From Deltaproteobacteria bacterium (lineage in GTDB: Bacteria; Desulfobacterota; GWC2-55-46; JAUVFY01), in assembly GCA_030594025.1 (NCBI GenBank), contig JAUVFY010000039.1, positions 1-10,029 of the forward strand: DNA of 10,029 nt, written 5' to 3'. Every line of letters starts with the position of its first letter. Position 1 is the first letter of the stretch. The notes beneath the pieces are model-generated. The model worked only from the letters and a program-made list of their open reading frames with translations, did not search any database and was not told the origin of the DNA. This document shows, in pieces, positions 5,681-10,029 of this stretch. The position numbers and the translations under genes were made by a program.

Positions 5681-7072
5681 TTAGCGGATAACCTCTATTT
5701 CAGCCTCAGCCATGTCTGGCGGCAATTCGGTGAAGACCAACATAACGGGGATGGTGCCTTTCGGAGGGACGAAGCCGGCGGAGAGGTCCTTGAAATGCTT
5801 GAGGAGGTCTTCTCTGGGCAGTGTTTTCAATTCCTCCTTTGATACGATCCTGCCGGGGGAGACGAGGTGGCTGGAGACCTGCACACCCTCTTTGTTATAT
5901 AGGACCCCTTTTATGGCCTGTATCTTTTGAGGCTCTTCCGAGGTGTTCTTGATCCTTCCTTCAAGGGCAAAGACCCTGCCGATCTTTTCATTATCCGCAA
6001 AGAGCCATTCTAATTTTTCTATCTCCAGGGTTCCTGTAACCATGGGCGGCGGTGCCTCACGGGTTATTTTATCCACAACGCCCGAGAGGTAAAGAAGGGT
6101 AACGCTGGCGCCGATGACCAGCACAAGGGCGAGATAAAGGATCGCGGAGGTCCTCTCACCAACAGGCTCTTTTCTGAGCGATTCTATAGCCTCCGCTTCC
6201 TTGACAAATGTATCTTTTTCAAAAAGGTCCTTCGTCTCGGGCTCTTCCTCCGGCTCAGGCGGGGCTTCGAGTTCTTTAGAAGGCCCAGCCTCTTCAGGCC
6301 CTGCCTCTTCCTTTTCTTCTTCCCCTTCTTCTCCTATGGAGAATGAGATGGTCTCCTCTTCGCCCCGGGCCTCCCCCTTGCCCTCCTGTTCAGAAGGGGG
6401 CCTGGTTTCTTCCTCCGGCGCTTCTTCAGGGGGCATTTGTTCCTCGAAACCTACCTCGAATTTTTCTTCTCCAGGGCCCTCTGTGGCCTCTGCCCCCTCT
6501 TCTTCGTAACTTATGGAGGGTTCTTCCGGGGCGCCTTCAGGGGGTTTTTCCTCCTCGAAGCCGAAATCGAATTTTTCTTCTTCAGGGGCCTCTTCTTCCG
6601 TTGCGGGCCCCTCTTCTTCTCCGAAACTTATGGAAGGTTCCTCCGGTGCTCCTTCGGGAGGCGTTTCCTCCTCGAAGCTAAAGTCAAGGCTTTCTTCAGA
6701 AGGGCCTTCGAACTCCAGCGAGGGACCCTCGGGTTTTTCTTCGCCAAGCCCTTCCGGGGGTGTTTCCTCCTCGAGGCTGAAATCGAATTTTTCTTCTTCA
6801 GGGGCCTCTTCTTCCGCTTCAGGCCCTTGTTCCCCGAAACTTACTGAGGGCCCTTCCCCTGCGCCTTCCTCTTCAACGGGACGTTCTTCCGGCCTCTCCT
6901 CAGGAGGGGGCGCGGCTTCGGGCGGGGCTTGAGCGGGCTCTTCGAGCGGCTCCTCAGGTCTTACGATAAAGATGTGCTCACACTTGGTGCACTTTACCTT
7001 CACGCCCCTGGGGCCGAGCTTGGATTCGTCAAGACGGAATTTGGTTTGACAGTTATCGCACTGGATAATCAA
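5681..7072 (-). CDS. MJ0042-type zinc-ribbon, acidic-repeat, single-TM protein with DUF3426-like C-terminus
   Basis: The 463-residue protein opens with an MJ0042/zinc_ribbon-like domain: C5-D-N-C8 and C28-T-K-C31 hold the metal, with F12-R-L-D and an H-I-F-I-V-R end. Residues about 40-300 are a very acidic Glu/Pro low-complexity region with four imperfect repeats (75-221). One membrane helix follows at about 308-330, and residues about 345-462 form a beta-rich domain of the DUF3426 kind (L-E-I-E-K-L-E-W near the start, P-P-K-G-T-I-P-V-M near the end). The expected topology is a cytosolic zinc ribbon with a periplasmic C-terminal domain. The start is the TTG at 7072, required because the Cys pair begins at residue 5. 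AAGG lies 7 nt upstream of it. The family is of unknown function; a sensor or envelope-scaffold role is inferred. It heads a two-gene unit with the helical-repeat protein. Confidence 0.88.
   Translation of the reverse strand: MIIQCDNCQTKFRLDESKLGPRGVKVKCTKCEHIFIVRPEEPLEEPAQAPPEAAPPPEERPEERPVEEEGAGEGPSVSFGEQGPEAEEEAPEEEKFDFSLEEETPPEGLGEEKPEGPSLEFEGPSEESLDFSFEEETPPEGAPEEPSISFGEEEGPATEEEAPEEEKFDFGFEEEKPPEGAPEEPSISYEEEGAEATEGPGEEKFEVGFEEQMPPEEAPEEETRPPSEQEGKGEARGEEETISFSIGEEGEEEKEEAGPEEAGPSKELEAPPEPEEEPETKDLFEKDTFVKEAEAIESLRKEPVGERTSAILYLALVLVIGASVTLLYLSGVVDKITREAPPPMVTGTLEIEKLEWLFADNEKIGRVFALEGRIKNTSEEPQKIQAIKGVLYNKEGVQVSSHLVSPGRIVSKEELKTLPREDLLKHFKDLSAGFVPPKGTIPVMLVFTELPPDMAEAEIEVIR
6410..6850 (-). 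repeat. Four imperfect acidic repeats inside the zinc-ribbon protein gene
   Basis: Residues 75-116, 117-145, 146-184 and 185-221 each start P-S-x-x-F/Y and contain a core like F-D-F-S-L-E-E-E-T-P-P-E-G; the other cores read LDFSFEEETPPEG, FDFGFEEEKPPEG and FEVGFEEQMPPEE. The DNA repeats as well, for example TTCCTCCTCGAAGC and TCGAATTTTTCTTCT blocks recur. The units are 29-42 residues long and vary by small in-frame gains or losses. This suggests repeat expansion of a disordered, negatively charged linker. Confidence 0.85.
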
Positions 7073-7086
7073 TTTTTTACCTTATT

Positions 7087-7104
7087 CCCTTTTTACCCTT
7101 TTTA
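7087..7104 (-). repeat. 9-bp A-rich tandem repeat in the leader of the zinc-ribbon gene
   Basis: Two perfect copies of CCCTTTTTA (minus strand TAAAAAGGG) lie 14 nt before the TTG start codon, and a related GGTAAAAAA sits between them and the start (7073-7081). The unit differs by one base from the CCTTTTTTA pair before the TonB-family gene. On the mRNA these provide several AAGG-type ribosome-binding cores in a row. Confidence 0.8.
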
Positions 7105-7110
7105 CCGGAT

Positions 7111-7140
7111 GGGCAGGCCCTCAAATGAGGGAAGCCGCCC
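7111..7140 (-). promoter_or_regulatory. Strong hairpin in the 5' leader of the zinc-ribbon gene
   Basis: CCCTCA (7118-7123) pairs with TGAGGG (7126-7131). Outside it, GG/CC (7116-7117 with 7135-7136) and GGGC/GCCC (7111-7114 with 7137-7140) extend the stem with small bulges. It lies between the predicted promoter and the start codon. No T-tract follows it on the minus strand, so it does not look like an intrinsic terminator; an mRNA-stability or protein-binding role is possible. Confidence 0.5.
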
Positions 7141-7165
7141 GAAAAAAATAGTTCAGGTTAGGATT

Positions 7166-7194
7166 ACTGTAGCATATGGAGATGGCAATTTCAA
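7166..7194 (-). promoter_or_regulatory. Predicted sigma70 promoter of the zinc-ribbon / helical-repeat unit
   Basis: Read on the minus strand, TTGAAA (7194 to 7189) and TACAGT (7171 to 7166) are separated by exactly 17 nt. They match the consensus at 5 of 6 and 4 of 6 positions. Transcription would start near 7159 and give a leader of about 87 nt holding the hairpin at 7111-7140 and the A-rich tandem repeat. Confidence 0.5.
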
Positions 7195-7253
7195 GGGTCT
7201 GCATTGCAACCGTCAAAGAGGCAAATATTTAGTTCCCGGGGATATGAAGCGCC

Positions 7254-7282
7254 TTGACACCGTGCCTGCCTGATTATATGCT
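7254..7282 (+). promoter_or_regulatory. Predicted sigma70 promoter of the hpt operon
   Basis: A perfect TTGACA -35 (7254-7259) is followed after 17 nt by TATGCT (7277-7282), a 4-of-6 match to the -10. Transcription would begin near 7289, leaving a leader of about 65 nt before the hpt ATG. A 7-bp inverted repeat overlaps the -10 box. Confidence 0.6.
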
Positions 7283-7294
7283 TAGCTCATATAA
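7274..7294. promoter_or_regulatory. Candidate operator: 7-bp dyad on the hpt -10 box
   Basis: TTATATG (7274-7280) and CATATAA (7288-7294) form a perfect inverted repeat with a 7-nt spacer, CTTAGCT. It covers the predicted -10 and start site, the usual position for a repressor that blocks polymerase. The arms are AT-rich, so chance is possible, and I cannot assign a regulator. Confidence 0.4.
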
Positions 7295-7313
7295 GTATGC
7301 GCAAGTGAACAGG

Positions 7314-7345
7314 GTTTTTTTTAGCTTGGCCGAAACAAAAAAAAC
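7314..7345 (+). other. T8/A8 inverted repeat in the hpt leader
   Basis: GTTTTTTTT (7314-7322) and AAAAAAAAC (7337-7345) are perfect complements flanking a 14-nt loop, just before the hpt start. In RNA this could be a weak A-U hairpin ending 9 nt before the ATG, and in DNA it contributes bent tracts. No G/C-rich stem precedes the T8 run, so I do not call a terminator. Confidence 0.4.
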
Positions 7346-7354
7346 TTAACGGGC

Positions 7355-7879
7355 ATGTTAAAACTCATAATCCCGCCAGAGGAGATCCACCTCATAGTGG
7401 AAAGGCTCGCAAAGGAAATCCGCCATGACTATTCATCAAAAAATCCCGTTCTCATAGGGGTCCTCAGGGGCGCGTTTGTATTCATGGCGGACCTTGCAAG
7501 GGCCTTGAAGATACCCGTGGAGATGGATTTTATATGTGCAGCCCGCTACGGTACCCGCGAGCGGCCTACAAAGGTGGCAAAGATCATAAAGGATATCTCA
7601 ACCGACATAGAGGGAAGGGACGTTATAGTTATAGAGGACATAATCGACGGGGGCCAGACCATGAAGGCCCTCCTGGAACACCTTAAAGTAAAGCGGCCCG
7701 CTTCGCTCAGGCTGTGTGCACTGATTCTAAGGGGCAAGAAAAGGGACCTCGGGCTAAAGGTCGATTATCTGGGCACGACCGTGGGCGAGGGTTTTGTCGT
7801 AGGCTACGGCCTCGATTATAAGGAGCAGTACCGGCACCTTCCGGGCCTCTATATTATAGAGGGAAAAGGGGGAGTTTGA
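7355..7879 (+). CDS. hpt: Hypoxanthine/guanine-type phosphoribosyltransferase
   Basis: The protein would join hypoxanthine or guanine to PRPP to make IMP or GMP in purine salvage, in the cytosol. Its 174 residues are the normal bacterial length. The type I fold is clear: L-I-G-V-L-R-G-A-F-V-F near residue 33, the PRPP-binding motif VIVIEDIIDGGQTM with E94-D95 and D98-G-G-Q-T102, and the base-binding end FVVGYGLDY from residue 147. Two positions differ from the usual family: the flexible loop has R64-Y65 where Ser-Tyr is usual, and the PRPP loop reads D-G-G-Q-T rather than D-T/S-G-x-T. The ATG at 7355 fits the family N-terminus but has only a poor ACGGG before it. The stop is 1 nt before the next gene. 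Function as Hpt is likely; base preference is not certain. Confidence 0.88.
   Translation: MLKLIIPPEEIHLIVERLAKEIRHDYSSKNPVLIGVLRGAFVFMADLARALKIPVEMDFICAARYGTRERPTKVAKIIKDISTDIEGRDVIVIEDIIDGGQTMKALLEHLKVKRPASLRLCALILRGKKRDLGLKVDYLGTTVGEGFVVGYGLDYKEQYRHLPGLYIIEGKGGV
7868..7874 (+). promoter_or_regulatory. Shine-Dalgarno that decides the TTG start of the kinase gene
   Basis: GGGGGAG at the very end of hpt is followed by a 6-nt gap and then TTG at 7881. This is the only well-placed start, and it sets the N-terminus of the downstream protein. Confidence 0.7.
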
Positions 7880-7880
7880 T

Positions 7881-9434
7881 TTGGGGCTCCCGCATTTGAT
7901 AGAGGCGCTCCTTGAGCCCCGTGCCTGGCCGGAGCGGCCGGAAAAGGTTGAGCTTCAGCAGACCCACATATCTTACCTGTTTTTTACCCCCCACTACGTT
8001 TACAAGGTGAAAAAGCCCGTTGAGTTCGGTTTCCTGGACTTCGGCACCCTGGAGAAGAGGTTTTATTTCTGCCGGGAGGAGGTAAGGCTCAACCGCAGGC
8101 TCGCCCCGGGCGTATACCTCGACGTCGTGCCCATCACCTCCGGCAAGGAAGGGATCACAATGGGCGGAGAGGGTGAGGTCCTCGAATACGCGGTCAAGAT
8201 GAAGAGGCTACCCGCCGAGACCATGCTCGAGGTGATGCTCGAAAAGGAGAGCGTTACCGGGCCCGTAATACAGAGGGTGGCCGAGGCGGTGGCATCTTTC
8301 CACAAAAAGGCGGAGACGAGCGGGCATATCGCGGAGTTCGGCAACCCCGGGATGGTGAAAAACAATACAGACGAGAACTTCGCCCAGACCCGGGACTATA
8401 TAGGCAGGACCATTACAAAGGAGCAGTACGATGACATAAGCTCATATACGGACGGGTTTTTGAGTTCAAACCAGGGCGCCTTTTTAAGCCGTGTTGAAGG
8501 CGGGTTTATAAAGGACTGCCACGGTGACATACACTCCGAGCACATCTCCATATCGGACGGTATCCAGATCTACGACTGTATCGAGTTCAACGAGAGGTTC
8601 AGGTTCTCAGACGTTGTCGCTGATGCGGCCTTCCTGTCGATGGACCTGGACTTCCACAACCGTCACGACCTGACGCGTCTCTACGATGACGCTTATTTTT
8701 CATCTACCGGCGACGTGGAGGGTAGAAGGCTACTGGATTTCTACAAGTGCTACCGGGCATTTGTAAGGGGGAAGGTCGAGGACTTCAAGCTCATGGAGCC
8801 GGAGGAGACAGATGAGGACAAGCGCGAGGCCCTATTGAAGGCAAGGCTTTATTTCCACCTCGCCCACCTTTATGCAACCGGAGGCTTCAGGCCCACCCTG
8901 CTGGTTTTACGGGGCTTTCCGGGTACAGGAAAGTCCGCTCTGGCAGGGAAGATTTCACACAAGACGGGCTTTTGCGTACATTCTTCCGATAAGATAAGAA
9001 AGGCCCTCTTCGGAATCCCTCCGGAAGAGCGCAGGATCGAGCCCTTTGAAGAAGGTATATACACGCCCGAAGCGACCGAGAGGACATATACGGAGCTTAT
9101 AGAAAAGGGTTTTAATTTGGCCGAATCGGGCCGCTCGGTCTTACTCGATGCCACTTTTTCCAAATTAAAATACCTGAAAAGCGCCGAGAAGAAGGCAAAG
9201 GCGTCGGGTGCGCTTTTTAAGGTTGTTGAATGCGTGGCAGGAGAGGACGTTATAAAAAAGAGGCTCTTAGGGAGGCCCTCGGAAGAGGGGGCCGTATCAG
9301 ACGCGGGCTGGGAGATTTACAGGAAACAGAGGAAACTCTTTGAGCCTTTCGAGGGGCCCAAGGTCGTCCTCGAAACAGACGGGCCGCCGGAAGAGGTCTT
9401 CGATGCGGCAATCGAAAGGCTTTTTTCCGGGTAA
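7881..9434 (+). CDS. Two-domain protein: aminoglycoside-phosphotransferase-like domain plus P-loop (AAA_33-type) kinase
   Basis: This 517-residue protein fuses two phosphotransferase folds, as in proteins annotated COG2187 + COG0645. The N-terminal half is APH/kinase-like: H-G-D-I-H at 214-218 is the catalytic loop (D216) and D232-C-I-E-F-N the metal-binding strand. Upstream, V-Y-K-V-K-K-P-V-E-F-G-F is characteristic of this subfamily. The C-terminal half has the Walker A motif GFPGTGKS (345-352, K351), then S-S-D370-K-I-R373 and V-L-L-D423-A-T-F, as in small-molecule or nucleotide-type P-loop kinases. The substrate is unknown, and there is no reason to call it an antibiotic-resistance enzyme. 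It starts with TTG 1 nt after hpt and is surely co-translated with it. It is cytosolic, with no membrane segments. Confidence 0.85.
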   Translation: MGLPHLIEALLEPRAWPERPEKVELQQTHISYLFFTPHYVYKVKKPVEFGFLDFGTLEKRFYFCREEVRLNRRLAPGVYLDVVPITSGKEGITMGGEGEVLEYAVKMKRLPAETMLEVMLEKESVTGPVIQRVAEAVASFHKKAETSGHIAEFGNPGMVKNNTDENFAQTRDYIGRTITKEQYDDISSYTDGFLSSNQGAFLSRVEGGFIKDCHGDIHSEHISISDGIQIYDCIEFNERFRFSDVVADAAFLSMDLDFHNRHDLTRLYDDAYFSSTGDVEGRRLLDFYKCYRAFVRGKVEDFKLMEPEETDEDKREALLKARLYFHLAHLYATGGFRPTLLVLRGFPGTGKSALAGKISHKTGFCVHSSDKIRKALFGIPPEERRIEPFEEGIYTPEATERTYTELIEKGFNLAESGRSVLLDATFSKLKYLKSAEKKAKASGALFKVVECVAGEDVIKKRLLGRPSEEGAVSDAGWEIYRKQRKLFEPFEGPKVVLETDGPPEEVFDAAIERLFSG

Positions 9435-9509
9435 GCCGCACCTGTCTTATTAAGCGATAGCCGGGCCAAAGGGGTTGAGGGTTTTCCCCGGTTGTGGTTT
9501 AATCTTCTT

Positions 9510-10029
9510 ATGAAAAGACCCCTTTCAGTGGTGCTTTTAAGCGGCGGCCTCGACAGCGCTGTTACGGCCGCCGTGGCCGTAAAAAAGACCCTTCCGGCAT
9601 TTCTCCACGTAAACTACGGGCAGAGGACCGAGAAAAAAGAGCTCGAATGCTTCAACGCGATCGCCGATTACTTCGGCGTGGAAAAAAGCCTCGTAGTGGA
9701 AACGAGCCACCTGAGCCGCATAGGGGGCTCGGCGCTTACTGATAAGAGTATCGAAGTCCCCGGGGGGGAGCTCTCCAGGAGCGTTATACCTGCAACATAC
9801 GTCCCTTTCAGGAACGCTAACTTACTTTCCGTAGCAGTTGCCTGGGCCGAGGTCCTCGGGGCGGGCAGGGCGGGCAGAGGGGGCGAAGCCGTCTCCCTTT
9901 ATATCGGGGCCGTGGAGGAGGACAGCTCCGGCTATCCTGACTGCAGGCAGGATTTTTTCAAAGCATTTGAAAGGGCCGTAGAGCTCGGCACAAGGCCGGA
10001 GACCAGGATAAGGATAGAGACCCCCCTTA
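9510..10029 (+). CDS. queC: 7-cyano-7-deazaguanine synthase, 3'-truncated by window edge
   Basis: QueC uses ATP and ammonia to turn 7-carboxy-7-deazaguanine into preQ0, the precursor of queuosine in tRNA and of related base modifications. The first 173 codons are present; the Cys-rich zinc site of the family would lie beyond the window. Evidence is the PP-loop SGGLDS at 11-16, H-V-N-Y-G-Q-R-T-E, the P-A-T-Y-V-P-F-R-N-A segment at about 94-103, and S-S-G-Y-P-D-C-R at 139-146. An extra stretch of about 8 residues after V-L-G-A is discussed separately. The ATG at 9510 puts the PP-loop at the usual distance from the N-terminus, but no clear Shine-Dalgarno precedes it. A 75-nt gap separates it from the kinase gene, so it may be in the same operon or have its own promoter. 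Confidence 0.93.
   Translation, partial: MKRPLSVVLLSGGLDSAVTAAVAVKKTLPAFLHVNYGQRTEKKELECFNAIADYFGVEKSLVVETSHLSRIGGSALTDKSIEVPGGELSRSVIPATYVPFRNANLLSVAVAWAEVLGAGRAGRGGEAVSLYIGAVEEDSSGYPDCRQDFFKAFERAVELGTRPETRIRIETPL
9861..9878 (+). repeat. 9-bp in-frame tandem duplication inside queC
   Basis: GCGGGCAGG and GCGGGCAGA lie head to tail and encode A-G-R-A-G-R. They fall where most QueC proteins run straight from V-L-G-A into the strand before the S-G-Y-P-D-C-R motif, so the local insertion may have grown by duplication. Confidence 0.75.

Noticed and set aside
6201..6932. Long plus-strand frames rich in Ser/Pro or Phe/Leu opposite the zinc-ribbon gene
   Set aside because: They are the antisense of Glu/Pro low-complexity codons, which rarely give stops; composition is repetitive and there is no family resemblance.
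7315..7322. T8 tract before hpt as an intrinsic terminator
   Set aside because: No GC-rich hairpin precedes it, and it lies downstream of the predicted hpt promoter.
9492..9509. TTG at 9492 as an alternative queC start
   Set aside because: It would add six residues not typical of QueC, which usually begins a few residues before the PP-loop; the ATG at 9510 fits better, though neither has a strong Shine-Dalgarno.

Overview
The window looks like a chromosomal housekeeping segment from a Desulfobacterota (former Deltaproteobacteria)-like bacterium or a related uncultured lineage. The supporting signs are a split glycine decarboxylase (separate GcvPA and GcvPB), an MJ0042-type zinc-ribbon protein with a DUF3426-like C-terminus, a stand-alone TatA beside a TonB-type protein, frequent ATA/AGG codons, and several TTG starts. 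This taxonomic guess is inference from gene content, not a search result. I see no phage, transposon, CRISPR, tRNA or rRNA.

Layout. From 1 to 3155 (+) lie the 3' part of gcvH, then gcvPA and gcvPB, packed with 2-3 nt gaps as the glycine cleavage operon; gcvT should lie upstream. At 3171-4124 (-) a convergent gene encodes a TonB-family periplasm-spanning protein. A 297-nt intergenic region with several TTGACA/TGTCAA motifs separates it from tatA (4422-4673, +). At 4852-7072 (-) is a two-gene unit: first an MJ0042 zinc-ribbon / acidic-repeat / single-TM / DUF3426-like protein, then an unrecognised helical-repeat protein. A divergent 282-nt region holds one plausible sigma70 promoter in each direction. 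From 7355 (+) run hpt (phosphoribosyltransferase), a two-domain phosphotransferase + P-loop kinase protein starting 1 nt after hpt, and the first 173 codons of queC, which the window edge cuts off.

How the genes work together. GcvH carries the lipoyl arm that GcvPA/GcvPB load with the aminomethyl group of glycine. TonB and TatA are both envelope machinery but are divergently transcribed. Hpt (purine salvage) and QueC (7-deazaguanine synthesis) both concern purine-like bases, but their proximity is not proof of a shared pathway.

I found no convincing new defence or mobile system. The best leads are non-coding: a 9-bp A-rich tandem unit placed in the leaders of both minus-strand transcription units; a pair of overlapping micro-ORFs with a strong Shine-Dalgarno and two mutually exclusive hairpins downstream of the helical-repeat gene; and a dyad sitting on the -10 of the hpt promoter.
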